Positions 16,428 through 24,757 of a stretch of 64,000 bases of DNA are shown here, one piece after another (the first letter of the stretch is position 1; each line of letters starts with the position of its first letter). Source of the stretch: a bacterium (GTDB taxonomy: Bacteria; Bacillota; Sulfobacillia; UBA995); NCBI GenBank assembly GCA_031082145.1, contig JAVHLP010000005.1, forward strand, positions 98,676 to 162,675, read 5' to 3'. The notes beneath the pieces were generated by a model, which saw only the letters and a program-made list of their open reading frames with translations, was not told where the DNA came from and did not search any database. The translations under genes and the position numbers were made by a program.

Positions 16428-16603
16428 TCGTCTACGAGTACTCCTATCGCATCCTGACGCCCCGTGGCCGCGAGATCCGGCGCGGCGTTATCGAGACTGA
16501 TGTTGATCACGGGCGTGTGCTGGCGTACCTGCGCGACAGACACCCCCGGAAGCGGGTCGAGCTCGCTGAGCGCCGGGAACAGGCCGGGGGTGGCGCCACA
16601 TGA
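16424..16603 (+). CDS. Very small phage protein
   Basis: 59 residues (MIVYEYSYRILTPRGREIRR ... GRVLAYLRDRHPRKRVELAE). ATGA overlaps at both ends make it very likely translated. Basic, one alpha/beta segment, no family recognised. Confidence 0.6.
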   Translation: MIVYEYSYRILTPRGREIRRGVIETDVDHGRVLAYLRDRHPRKRVELAERREQAGGGAT

Positions 16604-17736
16604 AGGTCATGCTGCTACCCGACCTCGAGTGCTATCCCTCGACGCACAACCGCCAGGGCCCGGACGGGGTTCCGACCCGGCTGGCCGAGTGGCGGCAGTG
16701 TGCCGAGGCCATTGTACAGGGGGCCCTCGATCGTCGGGCCGACCTGGTGATCGCCCCGGGGGACTTCTTCGAGCTCCCGCGCCCCTGGGCAACGGAAGTT
16801 CTGGAGGTCGCAGGCCTGTTCCAGCGGCTTGCCAGGCCCAACCGGCCCGTTGTCGGCTGCGCGGGAAACCACGACCTGCGGGGCGCCGGACAGCGCGGGC
16901 CCTGCGAGCTGATCGCCGCTATGGGCCAATCCTCCTGGGGCATCACCATGCCCACCCTGCTCGACTGGGTCGACATCGACGTTGCGGTGCTCCCCGCCGC
17001 CAAGCCGAGCCTGCTGGCGGAGGAGGTGGCCGACCCGGCGGCGCTGGCCATGGCCGTGTCTGACCGCTTGGTCACAATCTCCCGAGGCCTCAGAGCCCAG
17101 TGCCGGGGGACTGTGCCGGCCATCCTCGTGGGCCACTGGACGATCGCTGGGGCCACCACCTCCAGCCACCAGATCCTCCCCTCCACGGAGCCCACCATCC
17201 CCCTGGCCGAACTCCAGGCCCAGCGGTGGGACGCCTGCCTGTTCGGGCACATCCACCGTCCCCAGGTGCTGTCGGAGAGGCCCTTCATCGCCTATGCCGG
17301 GGGCCTTCTCCGGCGCGACTTCGGCGAGGAGGACGACCCCAGGGGCTGCTGGATCTGGGACTCGGAGACGGGCGGGCATGAGTGGATTTCGCTGCCGGCC
17401 CGACAGTTCGTGACCCTCGAGTACCGCGATTGGCTGGCCAACGAACCCGTCGAGGACACCATTGTCCGAGTGGTCTACCAGGCGACCGAGCAGGAGGCCC
17501 GGGGCATTGACCACGACCACATGCTGCGTAGCCTCGAGCAGGCGGGAGCCCACCTGGTCGCCGGCATCTTCCCCGACATCATCCGTTCCGAGCGTACCCG
17601 CGAGGCCTCTGTCACCGAGACCACGTCGCCCCACGAGGCCCTCCGGACATACCTGGCCCGGCGGTCGGACCTGAGCGAGGAGATCCGAGTGCGGGTGGCC
17701 GAGCTCGCTGCCGCTGTCATCGAGGAGGTGGGCTGA
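16600..17736 (+). CDS. SbcD/Mre11-like metallophosphoesterase
   Basis: 378 residues. Calcineurin-type nuclease motifs are in order: LLPDLE (motif I, variant of DxH), APGDFFE, GNHDLRG, VGHWTIAG and FGHIHRPQV. Forms with the next gene an Mre11-Rad50-like complex that processes DNA ends, used by phages in replication and recombination. ATGA overlap with the gene before and one-base overlap with the SbcC-like gene after, so subunits are co-translated. Motif I has DLE where DxH is usual (LLPDLECYPSTHN), an oddity worth checking. Confidence 0.85.
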   Translation: MKVMLLPDLECYPSTHNRQGPDGVPTRLAEWRQCAEAIVQGALDRRADLVIAPGDFFELPRPWATEVLEVAGLFQRLARPNRPVVGCAGNHDLRGAGQRGPCELIAAMGQSSWGITMPTLLDWVDIDVAVLPAAKPSLLAEEVADPAALAMAVSDRLVTISRGLRAQCRGTVPAILVGHWTIAGATTSSHQILPSTEPTIPLAELQAQRWDACLFGHIHRPQVLSERPFIAYAGGLLRRDFGEEDDPRGCWIWDSETGGHEWISLPARQFVTLEYRDWLANEPVEDTIVRVVYQATEQEARGIDHDHMLRSLEQAGAHLVAGIFPDIIRSERTREASVTETTSPHEALRTYLARRSDLSEEIRVRVAELAAAVIEEVG

Positions 17737-19904
17737 TGGACCCCGTAACGCTCAGGCTCAGCAACTTTGCCTGCTACCGAGACGCAACGGTTGATTTCCG
17801 ACCGATCACCATGGCCGCCCTGGTAGGCAGCAATGGCGCTGGCAAGTCGAGTCTCGTCGACTGTCTACTTTGGGCCCTGTTTGGTGAATCGACCAAGGGT
17901 GGCGCCAAGGGCGGTCTCGATCAACACGTGACCCGGGGCGAGTCGGACTGCCGGGTGGAGCTCCAGTTCCGGCTCGGTGGCCAGACCTACCGGGTCATCC
18001 GGACCCGGTCGCTCGCCCGGAACAAGAGCATGCTCGAGTTCCACCAGCTGGTGGCGGGCGACTGGCACCCGCTGGGTGGCCGCACCCTGGCCGACACCCA
18101 GACCGCCATTGAGGGCGTCCTCCGGATGGACTACCGGACATTCACCGCGTCCTCGATCATCCTCCAGGAGCGCGCAGCCTCCTTCACCGCCGACATGACG
18201 GACGCCGAGCGCAAGGAGGTCCTCGCCCGGATCCTAGGCCTGGACCTCTGGGATCGGCTGCAGGAGCGGGCCCGAGAACGGCTCCGGGCCGTGCGCCAGG
18301 AGATCTCGACGCTCGAAGCCCGAGTCCGGGACCTCGAGCAGAAGGCCGGGGCCCGGGCGGCTACCGAAGCCGAGTTGATGGACTGCCGCCGGCAGCTGGC
18401 CCGGGCGGAAGCGGAGGCCTCGGCGGCCCAGGAAGAAGTCAGCCGACTGGAGGTTTCCGCCGCCCGCGAGCCCGACCTCCGCCGGCGAGTACGGGAAGCC
18501 GAGGACAAGGGCCGCACTGCATGGGCTGAAGGGCAGCGGGCCGAGAAGGCTATCGCATCGGCTAAGGCCGAGATGGAGGGCCTGCGGGCGCTCCTGGCCA
18601 GGCGACAAGAGATCGAAGAGGCGGTGGCCACCGAGGCCTCGGTCACACCGAAGATCGCGGAGCTCGACCGCCAGGCAGCAGAGGTTTACCGTCTCACCGA
18701 TGAGGTCGCCCGTCTGACGCGCCTGGTCGCCGGCCACGATGCCAAGGTCCAGAGTGAGCGCGCTGGGCTCGAGTCCCGCCGCGAGGCCCTCCTTGCCCAG
18801 GCCAAGCCTCTGGGCCGGGCCCCGTGTGCCGAGGTCCCCGACTACCGCGACAACTGCCCCCTGCTGGCCGGTGCCCGGAAGGCGGCGGACGAGGCGGGCC
18901 GGCTCGCGGATCGGCTATCGGCGCCGGAGCCCGATAACCCCCATCGGGCAGCCCTGGTCGAGGCCGAGGTCGCTCGCAACACCCTCGAGTACGACGGTGA
19001 CCGCCACGAGATGCTCCGGAGCGTGCTCCGCGACGCCCGTTCCACCGCCTCTTTGAAGCCTCGCCTCGAGGCCGCCGATGCCCGCACTGCGGACCTCAAG
19101 CGGCGCATCAACGAGGAGGACGAGCGTCAGAAGGCCGCCGTCGGGGACTACGCCATGGCCCACAACCGGGCCGACGCCGCGCGCAAGGAGCTGGCCAGCC
19201 TGACCGAGGCAGTCGGTCAACTCGAGGTGGCCCGGCAGCGCCTTCGGGTGGCCCGGGCCACGGAGGCCTCCACGCGCACGGACATCGGCCGCCTCGAGCA
19301 GCTGGTCGCCGACGCCCGCAAGGCGGCGGACGCCCTCGCGGCTGCCCTCCAGGCCCTAGACGCCGCCAGCCGGGACGAGCTAGTCTACCACGTCCTCGAT
19401 CAGGCCTGTAGCACCAAGGGTGGCGTGCCCGCCCTGATGATCGAAAACGCCGTGCCCCAGCTGGAGCGCCTGGCCAACGAGCTCCTCGACCGGATGGCCG
19501 GGGGCCGCTTCCACGTCCGGCTCGACACCCAGGCGGAGGGGAAGACCACCGGCACCATGCAGGAGGTCCTCCGGATCACCGTGTTGGACGCCGGCGAGGA
19601 GCGTCCGTACCAGACGTACAGCGGTGCCGAGCGGTTCCTCGTCAACCTGGCGCTCCGAATTGCTCTCAGCAAGTTCCTGGCCCACCGTGCCGGGGCCGAG
19701 ATCCGGCTTCTGGTGCTCGACGAGGGCATCGGGTGTTGCGATGCCAGTAACCGGGCGGCCGTGATGGACGCCATCCGGGCCGTGTCCGCCGAGTTCGGCA
19801 AGTGTCTGGTCGTGACCCACTTGGATGAGCTCAAGGACAGCCTCCCCCAGCGGGTGGAGGTAACGAGGCATCAGGACGGGTCGCACGTGAAGGTGGTGGC
19901 CTGA
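17736..19904 (+). CDS. SbcC/Rad50-like ATPase
   Basis: 722 residues, shorter than cellular SbcC (about 1000). Walker A GSNGAGKSS is at about 31-39 and a Q-loop-type segment SSIILQERAASF follows. Long coiled coils (about 180-350 and 390-550) flank a hinge with C364 and C374 in APCAEVPDYRDNCPLLAGA, wider than the usual CxxC zinc hook. The ABC signature region TYSGAERFLVNLALRIALSK and Walker B LLVLDEGIGCCD are near the C-terminus. Partner of the SbcD-like nuclease encoded just upstream. Confidence 0.88.
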   Translation: MDPVTLRLSNFACYRDATVDFRPITMAALVGSNGAGKSSLVDCLLWALFGESTKGGAKGGLDQHVTRGESDCRVELQFRLGGQTYRVIRTRSLARNKSMLEFHQLVAGDWHPLGGRTLADTQTAIEGVLRMDYRTFTASSIILQERAASFTADMTDAERKEVLARILGLDLWDRLQERARERLRAVRQEISTLEARVRDLEQKAGARAATEAELMDCRRQLARAEAEASAAQEEVSRLEVSAAREPDLRRRVREAEDKGRTAWAEGQRAEKAIASAKAEMEGLRALLARRQEIEEAVATEASVTPKIAELDRQAAEVYRLTDEVARLTRLVAGHDAKVQSERAGLESRREALLAQAKPLGRAPCAEVPDYRDNCPLLAGARKAADEAGRLADRLSAPEPDNPHRAALVEAEVARNTLEYDGDRHEMLRSVLRDARSTASLKPRLEAADARTADLKRRINEEDERQKAAVGDYAMAHNRADAARKELASLTEAVGQLEVARQRLRVARATEASTRTDIGRLEQLVADARKAADALAAALQALDAASRDELVYHVLDQACSTKGGVPALMIENAVPQLERLANELLDRMAGGRFHVRLDTQAEGKTTGTMQEVLRITVLDAGEERPYQTYSGAERFLVNLALRIALSKFLAHRAGAEIRLLVLDEGIGCCDASNRAAVMDAIRAVSAEFGKCLVVTHLDELKDSLPQRVEVTRHQDGSHVKVVA

Positions 19905-20150
19905 TGCCCTGGTACGAGTGCCCCAACTGCGGCTCCCGGTTCTACTCTGCCGCCTCGCCCGAGTACCTGCCGCCCCGGCGACTGGTGTGCCAGGAGTGCG
20001 CGGAGGACCATCTGGCCCCACGACCTCGAGGAGTTCACGGCCATCGTCAAGCGGCACGGGCTCTGGACGCACGATGCAGTCCAATTCGGCCGGGTGGCTG
20101 CCGCCGCACCTCAACTGGAGTTCGAGTTCGCCCGCAAGGCTGCGGGGTAG
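19904..20150 (+). pseudogene. Zinc-ribbon protein gene, apparently frameshifted
   Basis: From ATG 19904 the product starts MPWYECPNCGSRFYSAASPE and continues to VCQECAED, a two-knuckle zinc ribbon. Near 20010-20020 the good coding signal moves to another frame, which reads WPHDLEEFTAIVKRHGLWTH and then FGRVAAAAPQLEFEFARKAA before stopping at 20148. The original frame instead becomes arginine/proline-rich and runs 88 bp into the next gene. A one-base indel at GGCCCCA, either sequencing error or mutation, explains both facts. The ATG overlaps the SbcC-like stop. Confidence 0.6.
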
Positions 20151-20163
20151 GGGGGCGGGGCCT

Positions 20164-20970
20164 GTGCGTGACGAGCTGGACCGGCTCGCGATGCGGTTCC
20201 TACTGGCCGTCAGCCTCATTCTCTTGTGCTGCTTCGCTTATCAGACCATGAGGCACCAGGCGGCCGTAGTTGAGCTGGAGGTTTCGCTGGAGGCCCGGGC
20301 GGAGGCTACAGCCGAGGTGGCCGCCCTCGAGGCGGAGCTGGCCATCCTGGAGGCCCGGCTGGCAGTGCTCGAGGTCGAGGTTGCCCGTCTCGAGGTGCTG
20401 GAGGCCTCCATCCGGGCCAGGGTGCCCGGGTGGCTGCCCGGTCCCCAATCGGATGCACGGGGCCCCACCGCCCGGATCGCGTCCGTGGGGCAGCCAAGCG
20501 TAGTGCTGCCTGCGGCGGCCGGCGTCGGCCTCGAGGCGCGGTTGGAGGACCTCGTGGCGGTGGTCGACTTGCTGCCCACCAGTTGGCCTATCCCGGGCGG
20601 CCGAGTGACCTCCGGCTACGGGCTACGCCAGGATCCCATGGGAGGACCGGACGAGGTCTGGCATGGCGGCATCGACATCGCCGCTCGCCGGGGGACGCCG
20701 GTGCAGGCGGCCGGCCCGGGGCGGGTGGTATACGCCGGGTGGCTCAAGGCCTACGGCAACACGGTCATCATCGACCATGGGCGTGGGGTGCAGTCCCTCT
20801 ACGGGCACCTGGACAAGTGCCGGGTGCAGTCGGGCGCCTGGGTCACGCGAGGCCAGGGGATCGGTAGCGTGGGCTCGACGGGCCGGAGCACGGGGCCCCA
20901 TCTGCACTTTGAGATCCGCATCGGCCAGGAATCCGCCAACCCCTGGGACTGGCTCCAGGGGGTGCCGTGA
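20164..20970 (+). CDS. Membrane-anchored M23-family peptidase
   Basis: 268 residues from GTG 20164. One N-terminal membrane segment (MRFLLAVSLILLCCFAYQTM), a heptad coiled coil (about 35-85), a linker, then a LytM/M23 domain: GGRVTSGYGLRQDPMGG, WHGGIDIAARRGTPV, YGNTVIIDHGRGVQSLYGHL, GPHLHFEIR. Zinc ligands are present in HGGID and HLHFE. The likely target is peptidoglycan peptide cross-links. Its place among early replication genes rather than with tail or lysis genes is unusual. It could remodel the wall or be a conversion gene. Confidence 0.9.
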   Translation: MRDELDRLAMRFLLAVSLILLCCFAYQTMRHQAAVVELEVSLEARAEATAEVAALEAELAILEARLAVLEVEVARLEVLEASIRARVPGWLPGPQSDARGPTARIASVGQPSVVLPAAAGVGLEARLEDLVAVVDLLPTSWPIPGGRVTSGYGLRQDPMGGPDEVWHGGIDIAARRGTPVQAAGPGRVVYAGWLKAYGNTVIIDHGRGVQSLYGHLDKCRVQSGAWVTRGQGIGSVGSTGRSTGPHLHFEIRIGQESANPWDWLQGVP

Positions 20971-21185
20971 TGTCAAGCTTGCTGACAACCGGCCGCGTGG
21001 ACAGGGGTTCGGATCCCGATCTGCCGACAGCGAGACGGGAGCTCCGGTTGCTACGCCGGATCGTGGAGCTCCAGCATCGCCTCCTGGACCGGTGCGAGTC
21101 GGGTCGGCCGACAGGCCGCATGCTCCACAGGCTCCAGCGGTTGCGGCAGCAGCTGGCAGCACTCCGGGGCGGGAACTGGCCGTGA
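20967..21185 (+). CDS. Small helical phage protein
   Basis: 72 residues (RRELRLLRRIVELQHRLLDR, RLQRLRQQLAALRGG), leucine/arginine helical repeat, possible coiled coil. Starts at GTG 20967 or ATG 20970, overlapping the peptidase stop. Between its stop and 21348 there is only a proline/glycine-rich frame opening with GTGA at 21182, which was not considered convincing. Confidence 0.55.
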   Translation: MMSSLLTTGRVDRGSDPDLPTARRELRLLRRIVELQHRLLDRCESGRPTGRMLHRLQRLRQQLAALRGGNWP

Positions 21186-21347
21186 CAGGTTTGTCGGCTT
21201 CCCCCGCGTCCGGGAGCCCGGAGAGAGGCCGGGGGCCATCCCGGCGGGGGAGCACGGTCCGGGCGGGTCAGGAGGGGAGGGACGCGGCACCCCATCGAGC
21301 CCCGCCCGGGCCGGTAGGTAGGACAGGAATCTTGGAGGCGACCGCCC

Positions 21348-21623
21348 ATGCCCCAGGTGCGGGTTGACGTTGACTACTGCATCCCGTGTGGCGCCTACGT
21401 GACCGAGGGCAAGTGCCCGGTTTGTGGCGCCGGCGACTCGTTGCGCGACCGGGCCCGAACCGTGGTCGACGTGACGGTCCCGGCCGACATGGTCATCCGC
21501 AGCGGCCAGCTCCGGGACGCCTGGCACCGGATCCAGCTGCGGGGTGGGCTCGTGGCGGCGCGGGCATTGGAACTGGCCATGCGGCGGACTCAGGGAGGTG
21601 ATGCATGTGGCCAGGCCGACTGA
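21348..21623 (+). CDS. Small zinc-ribbon phage protein
   Basis: 91 residues, with CIPCGAYV and CPVCGAGD as a zinc ribbon, then a helical segment (LRDAWHRIQLRGGLVAARAL). TTGGAGG lies upstream of the ATG. Overlaps the next gene by 17 bp. No family recognised beyond the ribbon. Confidence 0.65.
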   Translation: MPQVRVDVDYCIPCGAYVTEGKCPVCGAGDSLRDRARTVVDVTVPADMVIRSGQLRDAWHRIQLRGGLVAARALELAMRRTQGGDACGQAD

Positions 21624-22164
21624 CGTGCAGCGGGTCACCCGGGCAACGGCGAGGCCTCGCAGGCCCCAGGGCGAGACCCCAGAACAGTTCGACCGACGCG
21701 TGAGGGGTGTTCGCATGCCGTCCGACTTCGACCCGGCGGTGGCAGCTGCGGGACCCGTGACGACCTACCGGCAGCGGGCGGTGCCGGTGGATGCGGTGAG
21801 CCTGCCTCGGTACGGCCGTCAGAGGGAGATCCGACCGCCCCGGGTGACGATCGGCACGACCCGCTACATAACTCTTACGCGGGCTGCCGGCGAGCACCTC
21901 GGAGCGCCCAGAGTGGATCTGCGCTATTCAGCCAGCACCCGCCAGCTATGGATCATAGCGGCGGGCGAGGACCCCGGGTGCCCCAAGGTGTCCTCGCAGA
22001 GCCGGAGCGATCGAGCCTCGCCGCGGATCACCCACTCGGTTCTACTCAGAGTCCTCCGGGATCGTGAGGGCATCGCCCCTGGCCGGTATCCGGCGGAACC
22101 GGTGCTGACGGCCGATGGACGCAAGGCGCTAGTGGTGCAGTTCCCGGAGCCGGAGAGGGGGTGA
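21607..22164 (+). CDS. Hypothetical phage protein
   Basis: 185 residues from GTG 21607 (GGAGG eight bases upstream); ATG 21601 is too close to the ribosome site. Basic N-terminus, then YITLTRAAGEHLGAPRVDLR and LWIIAAGEDPGCPKVSSQSR, which resembles a small beta-barrel DNA-binding or single-strand-binding type layout. Sits directly before ssb. Function unassigned. Confidence 0.55.
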   Translation: MARPTDVQRVTRATARPRRPQGETPEQFDRRVRGVRMPSDFDPAVAAAGPVTTYRQRAVPVDAVSLPRYGRQREIRPPRVTIGTTRYITLTRAAGEHLGAPRVDLRYSASTRQLWIIAAGEDPGCPKVSSQSRSDRASPRITHSVLLRVLRDREGIAPGRYPAEPVLTADGRKALVVQFPEPERG

Positions 22165-22171
22165 GCACGAC

Positions 22172-22576
22172 ATGCTCAACCGCGTAGTCCTCATCGGCCG
22201 CTTGACCCGGGATCCGGAGCTCCGCTACACACCCCAGGGGGTGCAGGTGTGCAGCTTCGATCTGGCCGTAGACCGGCCCCGGGTGGGGGACGAGGGGAAG
22301 AAGGAAGTCGACTTCATCCCGGTCATCACCTGGCGAAAGCTCGCCGAGGCCTGCAACGCCCACTTAGGCAAGGGCCGCCTGGTGGCCGTCGACGGCCGAC
22401 TCCAGATCCGGAGTTACGAGATCCGCGATGGCGGCAAGCGGCGGGTGGCGGAGGTCATCGCCCAGGACGTTCGGTTCCTGGGCAAACCGGCGCCCTCGCC
22501 AGCACAATCGCCCGAGCAGGGGCCGGGGAGCTTCGGCCAGGAGGTTGAGGGGTCGGACGACGACCTGCCGTTCTAA
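22172..22576 (+). CDS. ssb: Single-stranded DNA-binding protein
   Basis: 134 residues. OB-fold typical of bacterial SSB (MLNRVVLIGRLTRDPELRYT, FDLAVDRP, RLVAVDGRLQIRSYE, RFLGKP), then a Gln/Pro linker and the acidic tip DDDLPF that recruits partner proteins. Shorter than host SSB (about 160), as is usual for phage versions. Lies between recombination and replication genes. Confidence 0.95.
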   Translation: MLNRVVLIGRLTRDPELRYTPQGVQVCSFDLAVDRPRVGDEGKKEVDFIPVITWRKLAEACNAHLGKGRLVAVDGRLQIRSYEIRDGGKRRVAEVIAQDVRFLGKPAPSPAQSPEQGPGSFGQEVEGSDDDLPF

Positions 22577-22600
22577 GTTCGGCATCGGAGGAGGAGTAGC

Positions 22601-23626
22601 GTGCCGCGCAAGGTCTACATCTCCAGCGATATGTCAGAGGACGAGGGCTTGGTGGAGGTGGCTGAGGAGAATCCCCTGGCCGCTCTGCTGTGGCCCTGGC
22701 TCTTGACTGCCTTCGACGACTGGGGGCGGGCATCCGTGTCGCCGAAGCGGCTGAAGGCTCAGGTGTGGCCAGCCGTCGATGTAGTCACCGCCGAGCTCAT
22801 CCAGGAAGCCGTCACGCTCTTCAACCGACACGGGCTCCTGGCCCTCTACGAGGTGGACGGCAAGCCCTACGCCTTCATCGAGCCGGGGAAGTGGTTTAAG
22901 TACCAGACGCACATTCACCAGTCGAAGCGGCAGCGTGAAGGGTCGCGGCATCCGGCTCCACCCTGCGAGGTCGCGCGGGAGTCCGCGGCACCCCGCGAGG
23001 ATGCGCGGGATCTCACACCTTCCACCCTTCCACCCTTCCACCTTTCACCTTCAGGATCAAGAGCATCATGTCCGGACTCTCCGAGCCCGGACGCGCCGCC
23101 CACTGACCCCGACGGGCAGCCCCCCGCCTCCACCCAGTTCGGCGAGGCGGCCCCGGCGTACGAAGCCGCCATCTATCTGAGGACGAAGGTGTTGCAGCAC
23201 AATCCACGGACTCCGGTACCGCGGCCCGATCCACGTGACCGCCAGATGCAGCGATGGGCGGCCGAGATGGACCGTCTGAATCGGCTGGGGGCTCCTGGAG
23301 GTGACAAGGCACCCTATTCGTGGGACGAGATTAAGCGGATCGTCGACTGGGTGTTTGACACGTCGGACTTCTGGGCCCCGAACATCCGGAGTCCTGCGAA
23401 GTTGCGAGCTCAGATCACGACGCTGGAGGGTCAGATGCGGCGACCTGCAAACGCTCGGCCAGGTCGCCAGCGTGCCGCAAACTTCAACGTCCACTACGAG
23501 GGCAAGGACGAAGCGTGGTACGAGCAGTTCCAGGAAAGCGCCGAGAAGTTCAACCAGCGCCGCCAGGAGGAGGAGGCCCGGCGACGAGAGGCCGCCCAGG
23601 GCGACGCAAGTAGGGGTCCGCCGTGA
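22601..23626 (+). CDS. Phage replication initiation / replisome organiser-like protein
   Basis: 341 residues. The N-terminal winged-helix region reads PLAALLWPWLLTAFDDWGRA, FNRHGLLALYEVDGKPYAFI and EPGKWFKYQTHIHQSKRQRE, a pattern common to phage replisome organisers. A disordered proline-rich linker (110-175) leads to a C-terminal domain with YSWDEIKRIVDWVFDTSDFW and NIRSPAKLRAQI, found in phage replication proteins that load helicase. The origin, often inside such genes, could lie in the AT-poor linker with CTTCCACC repeats near 23020-23045. No helicase or loader gene is present, so host DnaC/DnaB would be used. Confidence 0.75.
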   Translation: MPRKVYISSDMSEDEGLVEVAEENPLAALLWPWLLTAFDDWGRASVSPKRLKAQVWPAVDVVTAELIQEAVTLFNRHGLLALYEVDGKPYAFIEPGKWFKYQTHIHQSKRQREGSRHPAPPCEVARESAAPREDARDLTPSTLPPFHLSPSGSRASCPDSPSPDAPPTDPDGQPPASTQFGEAAPAYEAAIYLRTKVLQHNPRTPVPRPDPRDRQMQRWAAEMDRLNRLGAPGGDKAPYSWDEIKRIVDWVFDTSDFWAPNIRSPAKLRAQITTLEGQMRRPANARPGRQRAANFNVHYEGKDEAWYEQFQESAEKFNQRRQEEEARRREAAQGDASRGPP

Positions 23627-23675
23627 GGCTACGTGACGGCCGGGGACCGAGCTGTTCCAGTAGGGAGGCGAGGCA

Positions 23676-24503
23676 TTGGGTACGAGCAGGCCTGTTCGCG
23701 CGGATGAGATACTGGGAGCCCTCCAGCGGGAGACGCCTGACGACCACGTGTTCTTCGCGGCGGTCAAGACCGGGCCCACTCAGCTTGGGGGGACCCAGCT
23801 CCGCGTCCTGGACGCAGTCTGGCTGAGACGTTCTTGGACCCGGCCCTGGATCACCGGGTTTGAGGTCAAGGTCAGCCGGGGTGACTACACGCGGGACGAG
23901 AAGTGGGTGGAGTACCTCGAGGTGTGCCACCGGTTCTACTTCGTGGCGCCACCCGACGTTATCAGCCGCGACGAGTTGCCTCCCGCGGTCGGCCTGAGGA
24001 TCTACGATCCGGCCACCAGTCGGCTCAGCACGCGTCGAGCTGCACCTGTTCGGCCTGTCGACCTGCCGGCAAGCTTGCTCTGGTACCTCATCATCAGCCG
24101 GCTGGAGCCCGACCGTCACCCGTTCTACCGGACTCGTCGGGAGCTTGCGGAGGCCTACCTCCGGGGCGGTAGGGAAGCTCAGCGTCAGATCGGCGAGAGG
24201 CTAGGGACCCGGCTCGCCCAGGACGTGGAGTTGCTGGCGGCGCGGGTCCAGGACCTGGAGCGGGACCTGAGCAGAGCCGAGCAGGCAAAAGCACGGCTCG
24301 AAGAGGTCCAGACGGTGGCCCGGACACACGGGATCCCCACCTGGCCGGAGGACCGGTTTGCAGAGACCCTGAACGAGAGGCTTGCGGGCGTGAATGATGG
24401 CCGGCAGATGGTCCAGCGGTTCGCTCGGGCTATGGCGCGAGATCTCCGGCATGTGCTGGAGCGAGCCGAACGAGCGCAGGGGGAGGAGAGGGAGTGCAGT
24501 TGA
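23676..24503 (+). CDS. MmcB-like nuclease-fold protein
   Basis: 275 residues from TTG 23676 (GGGAGGCGAGG upstream). The core is WITGFEVKVSRGDYTRDEKW, then VEYLEVCHRFYFVAPPDVIS and GLRIYD, matching the MmcB/VSR-like PD-(D/E)XK fold with ExK (FEVKVS). The C-terminal half is coiled coil. MmcB relatives take part in DNA damage repair. May process phage DNA or recombination intermediates. The end overlaps the next gene by 10 bp. Confidence 0.75.
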   Translation: MGTSRPVRADEILGALQRETPDDHVFFAAVKTGPTQLGGTQLRVLDAVWLRRSWTRPWITGFEVKVSRGDYTRDEKWVEYLEVCHRFYFVAPPDVISRDELPPAVGLRIYDPATSRLSTRRAAPVRPVDLPASLLWYLIISRLEPDRHPFYRTRRELAEAYLRGGREAQRQIGERLGTRLAQDVELLAARVQDLERDLSRAEQAKARLEEVQTVARTHGIPTWPEDRFAETLNERLAGVNDGRQMVQRFARAMARDLRHVLERAERAQGEERECS

Positions 24504-24757
24504 ACACCCGAGTCCACTGCCTCAAGACGTGGCCAGAGTTCTTTAAGGCCATGAAGCGGGGGCGTAAGCGGTTCGACATCCGCCGAGATGACCGGGGCTT
24601 CAAGGTCGGCGATCGGCTGGTGCTTGAGGAATGGGATCCCAGCACGCAATCGTACACAGGCGAGGGGCTCATCTTCCGTGTCACCTACTGTCTCCGGAAG
24701 CAGCCGTGGGTGCCCAAAGGGTATGTCGCCATGTCGGTGGAGGAGGCGGCGGGATGA
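24494..24757 (+). CDS. DUF3850 (ASCH/PUA-like) protein
   Basis: 87 residues from GTG 24494. HCLKTWPEFFKAMKRGRKRF, DIRRDDRGFKVGDRLVLEEW and YTGEGLIFRVTY follow the DUF3850 pattern, a PUA-like fold thought to bind RNA or modified bases. Overlaps both neighbours, ending in ATGA with the DUF5131 gene; the pair is probably functional together. Confidence 0.85.
   Translation: MQLNTRVHCLKTWPEFFKAMKRGRKRFDIRRDDRGFKVGDRLVLEEWDPSTQSYTGEGLIFRVTYCLRKQPWVPKGYVAMSVEEAAG

Noticed and set aside
21182-21367. Small frame with GTGA overlap after 20967-21185
   Set aside because: Proline/glycine/arginine-rich with no convincing ribosome site; it runs into the next gene start. Left out as non-coding.
23020-23045. 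CTTCCACC-type repeats in the replication gene considered as origin iterons
   Set aside because: Only three short copies inside a proline-rich coding linker; low complexity explains them. Mentioned as a possibility, not annotated as origin.
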